A DNA stretch of 24,875 nt from Collodictyon triciliatum. Taxonomy: Eukaryota; CRuMs. Position 1 is the stretch's first letter. The number at the start of each line of letters is the position of its first letter. Under the pieces are notes generated by a model. It did not search any database. It saw only the letters and a list, made by a program, of their open reading frames with translations, and had not been told where the DNA came from. Below, one piece after another: positions 10,375 to 21,611 of this stretch. Location of the stretch: positions 1 through 24,875 of the forward strand of contig JBHJMP010001065.1 of the NCBI GenBank assembly GCA_043381765.1, read 5' to 3'. Position numbers and translations under genes: made by a program.

Positions 10375-10380
10375 AATAAA
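10375..10380 (+). terminator. Polyadenylation signal AATAAA of NFS1
   Basis: Lies 12 bases after the NFS1 TAG stop. The remaining 370 bases to the convergent ZNRD2-like gene (10381-10751) hold no recognised feature. Confidence 0.55.
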
Positions 10381-10751
10381 ATTTGTTCTCTTCTGTATCC
10401 GCTTATTATTAGCTCATCCTATTCGATTGCTACAGGTGTTTGGCTGCAACAAGATATTTTCGAAAGAAAAAGAAGACGATTGAGTGAGTCCCATTTGTTC
10501 TCCCTCGGAGTTGTGATGAAAATGGTTGTAGAATTTGTATCGATGATTTAATCTTATTCCTACTACACTCAATTTCATATACAAATTGCTTGCTATTTCT
10601 TTACGATTCAATTACTGCTACAATTGCGTAATCCACCCACTCCTTTTTGAAGTTTATTTCTGTTGGAAAGATGAATGTAGATGATAAAGCTGTGGAGGAA
10701 CTGAGTTGCTTTTATCAAAAAGAAAAAAGGTTGCATTCACACGTGGGTCTA

Positions 10752-12528
10752 TCACAGTACCAAATGAATCTCTTTCAGCTTCTGCATGAATATAAAATGA
10801 TTGTAAAGACACAAAAATAATAATAAAAGAATAAAGAATTGATTCAGAATGCATAATATGGGAATAAGCGAGGCGATATTCCCAGATGCGATTATCTGAA
10901 AGCCATTCTGAGTCAAAGTCGGGAGACTTGGTTACCTGGATTCCTGACAGGCAATCATTAACCCCGTTCAAAAGCATTTTTGTCTCGTCAATATCTATTT
11001 CCACAAAAACAAGGATAAAGAACATGTTATGATTTCACAGGCACGGCCCAGGTTTCAAAAATCAAAAGCTGAGAAAATCAATTTATCTTATTAAGTTTTA
11101 ATATTTCTCTACAAGAATCGCACATAGGGTTGTGAATCGAAGATATTATAATTATGTATGCACAAGAGGGAATTCTTCATCTTTAACTTTACAACATGCA
11201 TATTGACCTTGTGATGAACTCAAATGAATGCGAAGTACATCCAGTTTGGCATAGATGGCGGCGATGGCTGCAGAAACAACTTCGCGATGACCCTTCGCGC
11301 TAAACTGACTGGTTCCTGGTGTTCCAGTCTGAATCGAGGTTATGGTTTCAGATATTGTTGTTTCCTTTTGTTTATGGAACTGAAGGATTGAGGTGTCGAT
11401 GGAAAATAAAAACAAAACAAAAAAAACCTGGAAAAACCATAGAAATACGAATTATAATTATTTTTTTTACAAGATATTACATGAATGAACGCACTACGCC
11501 CTGTAAGCATGTCCTTTCCAGATAAAATTGAGTCCATGGTGTATATTTAATATTTGACTTTGGGAATGTTCCTTCTTAATCAAGACTTGGATATGGTACA
11601 TTTCTTGTTTGTGTGTGTTGCCTGATTCATATATAATACAGATGATAGAGAGAACAGTAAATACTGCAGGGTTTTGGTGTGGCTGTGGCTGTGGCTGTGG
11701 CTGTAGCTGTAGCTTTGCTTTTAAGGTTTGGTGTGGTTGCGTTTGTGGATGAAGACTTTCAGCACTCTTTGGTTTAAAAGGTTTAGGCATTCAATTGCAA
11801 ACGAAAACGATTTTCAAGTGGATGGAAAATATTATTCCACAATTTAAAAAGAACAGATATACTCTGTGGTTAATATGTTATCCAAAACATGTAAATAAAT
11901 GGAAATGGAAAACCTTTGTCTTGATTTCTGGAATTCCTGTTATTGCGTTTGATTCAACAGGAATCCAGTTATTGCATGAAACACAAAACAGCTGGTTATT
12001 TCGGTTTTTAATCAACGGCACCTTTGACAGTAAATGTGTTTAGATATATTTCAGATAAAATCTCAGTAAATAGTGAGTGATTGCTGATCATTTCACTAAT
12101 TCCTGGGGCATGAATCAATTCAATTAAATAGTTGAACTAAGATTCGTATACCGTGCAGCCCTTGTTTGGACAACAATCATTTAGTAGAATCCATCCCTCT
12201 AAAAGTTTCTTTGCAATTGCAGCGCTGTGTGTGTCATTTTTCCGACGGCGAGCTTCAATCTGAGTCATTTCTTCTTCACTGGGAGGTTTCCAGTCTGATG
12301 TATATTATATATAGAGAAAAGAAGTAGAATTTTGTTAATCAAAATGGGGAGAATAGGAAACATGCATATATATCACCAATGACTGAATCGATACATTACC
12401 ATCCATGTCGTCATCTTGATATTCCGATGGGGTAACTTTTGACTTTTCTACTGATTGTCATATTTTGAGGACAATAAACCCAAAAGATTGAATCCACAGT
12501 AACATTAAAGTCGGGAATGTATTTTTTA

Positions 12529-12622
<94 letters not shown>

Positions 12623-13346
12623 CATCATCATTTAAAAAACAATAGGCAAAAATTGGATTTTTCTCTACGAATATAATTTTAATGGAAATAAAAACATAAT
12701 CTTATGTAGCCATATAAACCTGCTTTTGCAGTAGTTTGTATCTCTGGTGCTGCGGCTGGTTTTGGTGAAAGAGAGGCTGCCGGGAGCTATTCAAATATTG
12801 CCCAGACATGCATTAACGATGTAAAATCATAGAACCATGGGTATCTCCAGGAATCATTTTACCACAGTATAAGTATCTTCAATTAGTGCCACTGTCTTTT
12901 TTCTCACATATCACAGCAACAACATGATAACCCCTTCCAATACAACTATCATACAAACACCACACAAAGACACAAAAAATAAATATGAAAGTAATATGAT
13001 ACAGACTTGCGAAACTGAAAAGCCTTGTGGAACTTCATTTTCCCTCAGGCAGTACATCTCACACTTTACACAGTATATCGCTCCTTGCTTCGATCTGACC
13101 AGCGGAATCTGCTCCAGAGTTTGTTAACACACGAAAAGTGTGGCAAAAAAAAAACCTTTAAAAAAGCGAAAGAAGTGGGGGGAAAAAAGAACTGAAAAAA
13201 GGAATAATAAAAAAAAAAGCGAAAAATAGTGTTGTGAGACAATGTGGTACCGTGCAGTTGGGACAGTTGTCTGCTAAGAGAGCCCAGCCCTCAAGAAGGC
13301 GCTTTGAGAGAACTGAGACGTACTTGTCGGACCCGCTGCTGGACAT
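10752..13346 (-). CDS. ZNRD2/SSSCA1 (p27 autoantigen)-like protein with two zinc-ribbon units (10 exons)
   Basis: Exons in coding order: 13346-13251, 13108-13007, 12786-12720, 12450-12400, 12294-12152, 12021-11914, 11766-11665, 11379-11208, 10994-10936, 10781-10752. Phases match and the total is about 309 aa. Unit 1 (residues 12-50) has LSKRLLEGWALLADNCPNC, then IPLVRSKQGAIYCVKCE: two CxxC knuckles. After a Pro/Ala linker, unit 2 opens with the family's W-x-P-P-S-E-E-E and ARRR segments, then AIAKKLLEGWILLNDCCPNKGC and VPLIKNRNNQLFCVSC; its first knuckle is CxxxxC. A Gln/Pro repeat leads to a C-terminal helix (AAIAAIYAKLDVLRIHLSS...ETKMLLNGVNDCL) matching the end of human ZNRD2 (199 aa, one ribbon). 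Homologues bind tankyrase or are linked to centromeres; the role here is unknown. The acceptors of exons 6 and 7 lack strong pyrimidine tracts. The gene converges with NFS1. Confidence 0.88.
11675..11713. repeat. Coding hexanucleotide repeat (GGCTGT)n in the ZNRD2-like gene
   Basis: On the minus strand this reads CAGCCA/CAGCTA and encodes LQLQPQPQPQPQP in exon 7. The exon stays open on either side. The variable CAGCTA units at one end suggest an older part of the array. Confidence 0.8.
12532..12622. repeat. (ATT)n microsatellite in intron 3 of the ZNRD2-like gene
   Basis: About 28 perfect TTA units followed by TCA units, inside the intron 12451-12719 (minus-strand gene). Confidence 0.95.
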
Positions 13347-13504
13347 TCTTTTTCTGCTTCGTCAGCACGAATCTGGCAGCGGAGTTTGCCGTGAGCAAGA
13401 AAGCGAAAGTGGGCTGGGGCCAGTGCAAACAGGACAAGGTTTTCGAGGGCGTGTGTATACTCGTACTTACGCAATACTGAGAAAATGGTTTGTGAAACGC
13501 AAAA

Positions 13505-13588
13505 AAAAGAAAAGAAAAGAAAAGAAAAGAAAAGAAAAGAAAAGAAAAGAAAAGAAAAGAAAAGAAAAGAAAAGAAAAGAAAAGAAAA
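13505..13588. repeat. (AAAAG)n microsatellite between the ZNRD2-like and GatB genes
   Basis: Sixteen or so pentanucleotide units. It lies in the 418-base gap 13347-13764, which otherwise holds no recognisable gene; reading frames through it give Lys/Glu or Phe/Ser repeats only. Confidence 0.95.
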
Positions 13589-13705
13589 GTCGAGCATTTG
13601 TTCATGTTGCCTGGTATAATTACGGATACGAATATATGTATTTTTCATGTTGAGATTTTGGTTTGAAATTGATACTCTATTAATAATGAGATGAGCTCGT
13701 CTGTA

Positions 13706-13730
13706 ACATTTATTTATTTATTTATTTATT
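13706..13730 (-). terminator. (AATA)n tract supplying AATAAA signals for GatB
   Basis: On the minus strand this reads AATAAATAAATAAATAAATG, beginning about 35 bases after the GatB stop codon. It is a short tetranucleotide repeat that contains several overlapping polyadenylation hexamers. Confidence 0.5.
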
Positions 13731-13764
13731 CGATTCAGGTGTCAGTACACCGCACAAGGAGACT

Positions 13765-16700
13765 TCAAGGCTTTGGCTGCGTAAAAAGACGGGAAAGAAT
13801 GTGGTTTGTCTTGGTCGGGTCTGCTCGCTGGTTGCTCAGGCGCATTACTTCTGACATAAACACACCCAACAGCTTCTTTTCTCCTTTAAGGAAGCGCTCC
13901 GTCTTTGTTTGCATTTATAAATTAAAAACAAAATAAAATATTGTGCCTCTAAAAAAAAAAAACATTTTCTAACCACCAAGAGCGTAAAAGAAAAAGAAAA
14001 AGAAAAAGAAAAAGAAAAAGAAAAAGAAAAAGAAAAAGAAAAAGAAAAAGAAAAAGAAAAAGAAAAAGAAAATAAAAGAGAGATAAATTAGTTGTATGAG
14101 ATTACTTCGTTTGGATTGGCATCGAAAGCCTGCTGACAGAATTTCTCCAGCGCAATATCATCACTGATAATGGTGAGTCCTTGTTCCTTTGTAGATAAAC
14201 AGTGTTACTTGTTGACTCATATATCATATACTGATTCCAGTTCAGAAAGGAATAGCTCTTGGGTTGCTCGAACATAGGCAGATGTAATTCAGATGCAAAT
14301 AAGTTTATATTAATTTATATGAGAAAGCCGCACTGTGGCAATTTGTTCTGGATTTTTGTGTGGCTCTTCAAAAAGGTGCTCGATTATTTTTTTGGCCATA
14401 TGGTCTATTGGAAAAAAAAAGTACACGGGTAATCATCAGAGTCATGGCAACATTCAAACTGCATCCTCGCTGGCGAGAGTCTGACTCTTTTGGGGTTGAT
14501 TATATCAAATATTGTCTCTTTATGTTGCTTTTGCAATTTTCTCATATATAACTGGATAACTGTCCGACTGAGCCTAAATAATCATAAAATATATTCAAAA
14601 CTTACTTGATATCGCTCCAGATTCAATCATAAGTACTACATTCCTTATGTAATCAGCGGGGATGGGTGACTCTTTAAGTGACTTATTGTCTTTCCTCAAG
14701 TACTTGAATATTTCTGTGGTGATTCTATTGGTACCAGTAAATTATTATTTTTAAAAAATAAATAAATAAATTGTATGATATAACTTAACACGATGAGGAC
14801 TTAGGCATTTTCATTAATTAACTGATTTGTGTAACTCACAAGTTCGAAACTATTTTAGGGCTGCATCCAACACTCGCCTTTGTATTTAGTGGGTTGGCTT
14901 CTTATTATTCATCATAGATTTTGTGTAATAAAGGAACATAATGAAAGTGATTTGATCGAATAGAAAAATGCATATTGATGATAATGACCTGCTCGAAAAA
15001 TTCTACGCCCCCATCTTCGTGAAGTAATACATTCGCATCGTAAGGCAGTAATCCGTACTTATTCAACAGTCGTTCTCGAACAGCGTCTGGTAACTCTGGT
15101 AAGTTATTTTTGATTTCGTCGATGGCACTCTGTGTGTAAGTAGAGTGAATCATATTCATTCGATATCATAAAACATTGTGTAAAAATCGATATAGTTTTA
15201 CTCGGATGATAATATCAAACCAACTATATCATTAATTGTTGAATTATTTATTTTTTTTACTTCAATTACCTGCTTAATTTGTAGGGGCGGAAGGTCAGGT
15301 TCTGGGAAAAATCTATATCCAATTTTTTTTTTCATACGAATCTCATGCTAATATTCAAGAATTTGATCTAAAGCAAACTGCAATAAAAAAATATTCTTCG
15401 ATAACAAAAGTTGTATGAGTAGTTATCGATAAACAAGTATGTATGCCGATTATCAGAAAAACCAAGGAAGGGAAAAAATACAAACCGGTAATCTGCCTCT
15501 GATTCTTTGTCACGCATCGGTAAGGTTATACCAGCAACATTATCAAACGTTAGCGTTTCCATTTTCACACTCTCGCCCGATTCAATCAACTTAATGTGCC
15601 TCTGAACCTCAAAGTCTTGGGAGTATTTCCCCCATCATTTACCATCAGTTATGAAATGCAACAAATAGAGCTTTTGTAAGTAAATGAATCCTTTGTCAAA
15701 ATTAAGTTTCTTTTTAAAAAGAAAACTAAAAGAGTACCAAATCAATAGTATTTGAATACTTCTATAAGTAAAGAAATGATGAGAAGGTATATAGCGTACC
15801 AATGGCCTTCATCAACGACTTAATACTATTCAGGTTTTTTATTTCTGTCCTGACACCGAAAGCATCCCCTGGTTTCCGAACAGAAACATTTACATCACAC
15901 CGCAGCGAGCCCTGCACGATTTCATATACGAGTCAGATACATAACATAGCAAGGCCCATTTAATTTTGTGATAAAAGATGTGGTAATTTTTGAAGCTACA
16001 TACATGCTTCAACAATAGTGCATTTGAACTTACATCCTCCATATTGGCTGGGCATGTTTGGATGTGTTTCAACAAAAATTGAACTTTTCGAACATATTCC
16101 CCAGCTTCGGCACTTGATCTGATTTATGTTTAATGTTAACATGGAGATGTTCTCTTTTCTTTTCGTTCTTGGTTAAGGGACTAAAAATACATGCAAACCA
16201 CAGTTCAATATAAACATGTACAGATAAATAAATAGTATTATTAGAAAAATAACACTATATACATAAATAGTACCTCATATCAGCATCGCTTACTATTTCC
16301 ATCAAAGACATTCCTGCTCGATTCAGATCGACCAAACTAAGAGATGGATGTTGATCATGTATGCTTTTTCCACTGTCCTATAGGATATTTTTTAAATACA
16401 TATATAGGGAATTACATAAATGAGCAATATGTGCTAAGTATATTGGTTCAGTTGGTCTCCATTTGTGTGTAAATAGCTAAATGAAGATGATGTAAGAGAA
16501 AATAGGAACCATTTCAAGCTTCAATGCTTGCACTCGCACTTTTCTAGTATACTGGTTAGGCTTATCCATGTGTAGCTCTACGAATCCATTAGAAACAAGT
16601 GGGGCTGCATATGGGGGGAAATTGCATACGAATTAAATAGAAGAAAAAATGACTATTGTCAAAGTGGCTGGTCTATGATGCCGAGAAAATAGACATAATC

Positions 16701-17742
16701 GTACCAAACTGTTGCGTGATTTGGTATCCATGAGGGAGGTCGAGGTAGAAATAGTGTTTTCTGTCAAACGTCGAGAAGTGGTTTATTTGTGCATTTAGAG
16801 CCAATCCTGTTTTTATGGCTTGTTTGATACAGTAAGCGTTGATGACCTTTAGCGTGCAGAGAGAAAAATGTAGCAAAGGGTTTAAATCAATGTGAACTAA
16901 TCGGAAGGGAAAAAAGAGACGCATTTATTTGATGGTGACTGGTTAAGAGAAAATGTAAAATCCTAATATAAATATTTTTGGAGGAAAATTTTAGTTTTTG
17001 AGATGTAGGAGTGTTAAAGATGATTGATACAAATTCCTCGATGGTAAAGGAGCATACACTAAGCAGTCGAGAGAGAGAGAGAGAGAGAGAGAAAACAACA
17101 ACGAAACAGTAAAATGATTTCTAAAATGGCCTAATTTTATTACCGGCAAGGTACCAGGAAGAGCAGCATCGAAGAACGAAACTTGTGTGTTCGGAGGAGA
17201 TGCGAAAGTTGTTGACGAACCTGTTAGAAAAACAATCTTAATTTTTTGTCTAAAAATATATTCGTTCTACATGATATAATAAAATTACCTGCACAGAATT
17301 TTGATATTGGATTATGGCGTAAAAAAAAAAAAACTTGTAAGCTTCATAAGAACGTAAAAGCTTTATAAACCATATTTTTATCTGTTTAATCATTTCTTCA
17401 TTTATTAATTTATTCTTTGGTTCATTCATTCATTAATCTATTTTCTACAAAGTAATCATGCGACCAATTTTCTTATTTTGAATTAAGTAGAGGGAAAATA
17501 ACAAATAATTTACTCATCAAATAAGAAGAAAGACACATCATACCGGAAAAAAGCTTCGTCTGCGACAAAACTTGAGCATGAAGCTCCAAGCCAACAACAA
17601 CTTCCCATTTCTGCTTCGTCTTTGGTGACTGAACCAGAAGATTAGGGGAGTTATGAACCTTTCCTATTCCCTCTGCGCTTCTGGAGGTAAACTTCCTTCC
17701 AAAGGCGCCAGAAAGCATCGTTCGAGAACCAGACCAAAGCAT
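13765..17742 (-). CDS. GATB: Mitochondrial glutamyl-tRNA(Gln) amidotransferase subunit B (15 exons)
   Basis: tRNA-binding/kinase subunit of GatCAB, which turns Glu-tRNA(Gln) into Gln-tRNA(Gln) in mitochondria. Exons in coding order: 17742-17544, 17220-17144, 16846-16705, 16604-16510, 16377-16274, 16118-16034, 15911-15800, 15615-15486, 15312-15270, 15129-14989, 14877-14840, 14724-14606, 14404-14334, 14186-14106, 13902-13765. Phases match throughout and give about 524 aa (yeast Pet112 541). Landmarks: [74 protein letters not shown], and the tail [20 protein letters not shown], which matches the GatB/YqeY C-terminal helices. A basic, Ser-rich leader of about 45 residues precedes the catalytic domain and looks like a mitochondrial presequence. 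The usual NW after SPKxVS reads NL here. Acceptors of exons 11, 14 and 15 are AAAG with weak pyrimidine tracts but give the only phase-consistent joins. Confidence 0.96.
13988..14070. repeat. (GAAAAA)n microsatellite in the last intron of GatB
   Basis: About 13 hexamer units within intron 13903-14105. It is the same unit and strand orientation as the array at the left window edge. Confidence 0.95.
17071..17093. repeat. (GA)n repeat in GatB intron 2
   Basis: Eleven or so GA dinucleotides inside intron 16847-17143. Confidence 0.9.
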
Positions 17743-17805
17743 CTTCTTGAAGGCCTCGGCCTATTTCGAGAGAATTCACAGTCATTTCCCAGCGGACGTC
17801 GCTCA

Positions 17806-17808
<3 letters not shown>

Positions 17809-17868
<60 letters not shown>
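17809..17868. repeat. (GAAA)n microsatellite in the GatB 5' flank
   Basis: Fourteen or so tetramer units starting 67 bases upstream of the GatB ATG, so probably in its promoter or leader. Confidence 0.95.
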
Positions 17869-17869
<1 letters not shown>

Positions 17870-18843
17870 GACAAGAGTGCTTCATGTGCAGTTCATCGCT
17901 GCTTGGCAAAATTAGATTATTTCTGCCTTTTGGATCTACGCCAAATAAAGGAAGATCGTATATAAGTGGAACATATACTATATTGAATATATTGATCGTA
18001 CAATATTTGATTATTGATATTTTAATACATATTTGGATATAAGTTATCAAATTTCTACACAAGAATAATTAAAGAGATTAACGCCGTCGAGAAGTGATGC
18101 AAACCATTATGCCATTCCATTCCTTCATCATTCCCTGCCATTTCGCATGCTGAACAACTTCGTTACGAAGTAAGAAAAAAACGTCAAAAAAAAAAGAAAA
18201 GAGAATCAACAAAATCAACCAGAATCAATATTTTCAAACAAGGTTCGTGCGCTGACTCTTTCGAGCAGGAAGGCAGTGGTTGGGGTAGAGAGTCGGACAA
18301 GAACAAGACAAACAAAGGCCCCCACCCCAGTGTCGGGGAGCGATGATCCCATAAAGTAGTTGGCACTCGCTCTTTTCCTTCGAATTCTTGTTTATTTTTT
18401 TCTTTACGAGTATTGACTTCGCACAACGCGGCTCCACTGGCAAATAAAACTCTTCGCAAGTGCCTTTTAACATTCGCAAAAATCTCTTTTCTGGTAGGAT
18501 CGAAAGCATAAAGGCCAAAGATCAAAACACGAAACTGTGTAGACAATGTCCCAGAAAGACATAACCTTCGCTGCCCACTTTTCCTTTCCACGTTTCCAGT
18601 TTATCCCCGCCCTCTCTGGCCACCCGTTTTTGTTTATATTTTTATTCAACACTCCTTTTTGGAATGCTTGATCTTGTTCGGCAAACATACTTCATCATTC
18701 AGACACAGCTCCTCTAATATACAAAAACCCAAAAGAATATAATAGAAAACTGGATCAATGTGAATCAATATACCTTTTTTCTTTCTTTTCCATACCGAGT
18801 CAACAAAAGAACTTATCAACATAATTCACCTCTCTTCAGTACG

Positions 18844-18858
18844 TTATATATATATAAA
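18844..18858 (+). promoter_or_regulatory. TATA box candidate for CapZ alpha
   Basis: TTATATATATATAAAG about 180 bases before the CapZ alpha ATG, followed by a pyrimidine/CA-rich stretch (CTCTCACATCCACTCAC) that could be a transcription start. It is based on resemblance only. Confidence 0.4.
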
Positions 18859-19032
18859 GACGCAAACTCTCACATCCACTCACAAAATAATAAAGATCAA
18901 GTATTAGGGTGATTGGTTCTGTTTCATTCACCAATACATATTTACTTTACTTCGCTTACTACGACTTTGGAGCCAATTAATGAAGCCTTCATTTTACCCT
19001 CCATGTTAGAACCCTGAAACAACGGAAGCACG

Positions 19033-21150
19033 ATGGGCGACATCACCGAAGAGGAAAAACTCCGCATTGCCAACCAATTCATCCTCAACGCTCCACCCGG
19101 CGAGTTCAACGAAGTCGTGACTGGTTTGTGCCCACGTTATTCTCTCCCCAACAATCCACAAGACAAACTCATATATATATATATATTATAAGCTTAACAT
19201 CAAGTAATAATCAACCGTCCCTTCTGATTTCCAAACAGATGTCCGCAAAATCCTCAACGACGACGCCCTTTTGAATCGCACTGCACTCCAAACCTTCCGT
19301 CAACACAACACCGAAAACTTTGCCACTGCGGCTGCTGCGGACATTCCTCACAAAGTAACTATGAAAGTGCCTCTTTGGACCCACTCTCGGTTTTTTTGCC
19401 CGACTGTTCTTCCCTTCATTTCTGCTCTTCCGGTTCTCTTCCTAACAAGCCCCTCTTTTTTTTTTTTTTAAAAAAAAACAAAACAAAACAAAACAAAAAC
19501 AAAATACTTACGTATATCTGAAAAGGAAATTAATAGCATATATCCATCTTATTATCTATTATTTTAAATTCAAAGAAAAACAGTACTCTTTCGTGTTGGC
19601 TTATATGATTCGCTATCTTCCTGCATAATTTGTTGTATAAATCATAGGTGATCGTCACAGCCTTCAACGAGGTTGACACAAAGCACTACAAAGACTACCG
19701 CGCTGGAGTCGTGTTCAAATTCGACCATGTCAAACAGGTTTCACTTCACAGCATGAACCTTTCGCATACTCTTTTTTGTTTTTTTAAAAAAAAAAGCAAT
19801 GGCTAAATCAAGAAAATAATAGCATTCGGTCAAGATACAAACTTAATTACTATGAATAGGAAGTTGTCGAAACACGCCCCATCGAAGAGAGCGAGCTTGT
19901 TCCTGAGGCCGAAGCTTTCCGGTATGTAGCATGCGAATTCTCCTTTCGATTTCAAACTTTTTGCTGGCAGATTTTTATACTCATTCAAAGGCTAGATAGA
20001 AGAAATCAAGTTCGTTCGTTCATTCATTTACGTTCTGACTTACAGCGCCGCCATCGATGCTTCACTGTCAAAGTATGTTTACAACTACTACCCTGATGGG
20101 ACTCTCGGTGTTTTCCCTGTCCGTGTTGATGATGAAATCGAAATGCACATTTGCATTTCTGCTGTTCGCTTGAACCCAACAAACTTTTGGTACTTTTTTT
20201 TTTTGAAATAACAAATCTGAGCTTGTCTATTTTCCTACATTTATTTGTCATCGTAGATACGAAATCGTGTTAAGGAATAATTCAAACTTTGATTCGATTG
20301 CTTTTCTCAGCTCAAATATTTCTCTCCTATTAGTTGGTTCCTGATGAGTTTATTGTTCATGTTATTATTATTAACCCATTCATTAATTTGACCAAGGAAT
20401 GGACAATATCGTTCCTATTATAACTTCAAGTATCGCCCTGGAGTGGCCACCGCCAAAATGAATGGCCTTATCAAGGTATCCTTGGTTTATTTCAACCTAT
20501 GTGGTGCTAAGACACTCCATTGCATGGGAGTCTTGTTGACACTTTTTTGTTTATAAAGTATGACTTGATGGTTAAGCGTTTTATTTTTATTCTCTGCAGT
20601 CACTCGTCCATTACTACGAAGACGGAAACGTCCAGCTGAACACAAAGACTGAGCGTAACGCAGATATCAAAGTGTCGGTAAGTGACGCCCTCTGTAAAGT
20701 GATGAAAGCGAGATATATACTCTAACAAATTAACTTTAACTCATCGTCCAGCTCAGTTGCTTTGCCCTATCTTCATAAATGCCTGTCTTCATATCTAACA
20801 TAAAATATTATTTTTTTATATGTCTATTAAAGGACTCTGGCGCCGCTGACGCCATCACCAAGCAAATTCAGGAGTGGGAATCAGGCTTCCAAACCGGGCT
20901 TGATGCCAGCACCCAAAACCTTCTGGAACTTTCGTTCAAGGTTCTTCATTCACCCCATATTAAATTGTCTGATCAACAAATTTACGCTGTTGTCAAAGTC
21001 TTGCATTGGAAATATCTTTTCAATTCTGGGTTTAATGAAATACAATCATCCTTGCAGGGACTCCGCCGCAAACTGCCCATCAGCGGTACGAAGTTCAACT
21101 TCAACCAAATCGGCCAACACAAGGTCATTGGAGAACTCAACTCCAAGTAA
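19033..21150 (+). CDS. CAPZA: F-actin-capping protein subunit alpha (9 exons)
   Basis: Alpha subunit of the CapZ heterodimer, which caps actin filament barbed ends and also sits in dynactin. Exons 19033-19123, 19239-19354, 19648-19737, 19860-19921, 20046-20189, 20397-20475, 20600-20677, 20833-20940 and 21058-21150 join in phase to 286 aa, the same length as human CAPZA1. Landmarks: EEEKLRIANQFILNAPPGEF near the start, KFDHVKQ, NPTNFWNGQYRS (across intron 5), VHYYEDGNVQL, and GLRRKLPISGTKFNFNQI at the C-terminus, where the actin-binding tentacle lies. Third and first codon positions are markedly GC-richer than the introns. The beta subunit is not in this window. AATAAA occurs 4 bases after the stop (21154) and again at 21277. 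Confidence 0.97.
19454..19501. repeat. T-run/A-run inverted pair and (AAAAC)n in CapZ intron 2
   Basis: About 15 T directly followed by 9 A and CAAAA units: a perfect short hairpin-capable sequence within intron 19355-19647. Confidence 0.7.
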
Positions 21151-21153
21151 AAT

Positions 21154-21159
21154 AATAAA
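21154..21159 (+). terminator. Polyadenylation signal AATAAA of CapZ alpha
   Basis: Four bases after the TAA stop; a second AATAAA at 21277-21282 is an alternative with a more usual 3' UTR length. Confidence 0.5.
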
Positions 21160-21611
21160 GTACATGCAGCCAGCAACGCGGATATGCGATGACGAATGAA
21201 AGGGTATTAAAAGACGGACGTACAAGGAGACAGACAAATATGATGAAGTGCTATCAAATGTCAACTGGTTGCTCTGAATAAAACCACAGCCCCTGTGGAT
21301 TGTGCTATTATTCTTCCCTCACATACAGTACAGATAGATTTTGCCCAGCACGAAGCCTAGTGCCATCTGCATATGTTGCATCCATAATCGCCGACGATGG
21401 TCACATCCCTCCTGAACAAATATGTAACCAGGAAACTGCGCAACCTCTCCCGATTACGGGCGAGATTGTTGACCTATGCTTGTACTGACTCTTTTCGCTA
21501 GTGACGCACTCGCTGGAGCGTGTAGTACTCTTGTATTCTTATCTTTACGTTTTTTTTTTTAATTTGTTTTATTTTGATAGATGATTATTTTAATTTTTTC
21601 CCTTTATTCGA

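Larger units (their letters stand above)
17743..19032. other. Divergent intergenic region between GatB and CapZ alpha
   Basis: Shared 5' region of two divergent genes. Besides the (GAAA)n tract it contains minus-strand ORFs at 18591-18184 (135 aa) and 18688-18467 (73 aa). The first includes the amphipathic-looking stretch ARKEIF-like FDPTRKEIFANVKRHLRRVL and ASGAALCEV, but ends in a poly-Phe run, and I recognise no family. Their reality is doubtful. No tRNA or rRNA signature was seen. Confidence 0.4.

Noticed and set aside
11665-11790. A separate small minus-strand gene starting MPKPFKPK
   Set aside because: The following exons match the C-terminal helix of ZNRD2-like proteins, and the frame joins in phase to the upstream zinc-ribbon exons, so it is exon 7 onward of one gene; the ATG lies in the intron before the AAAG acceptor.
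13234-13653. 139-codon plus-strand ORF ending in KRKEK repeats
   Set aside because: It is antisense to exon 1 of the ZNRD2-like gene and then reads the (AAAAG)n microsatellite.
17809-17868. CRISPR-like array
   Set aside because: The repeated unit is four bases with no spacers; it is an ordinary microsatellite. No CRISPR array was seen anywhere in the window.
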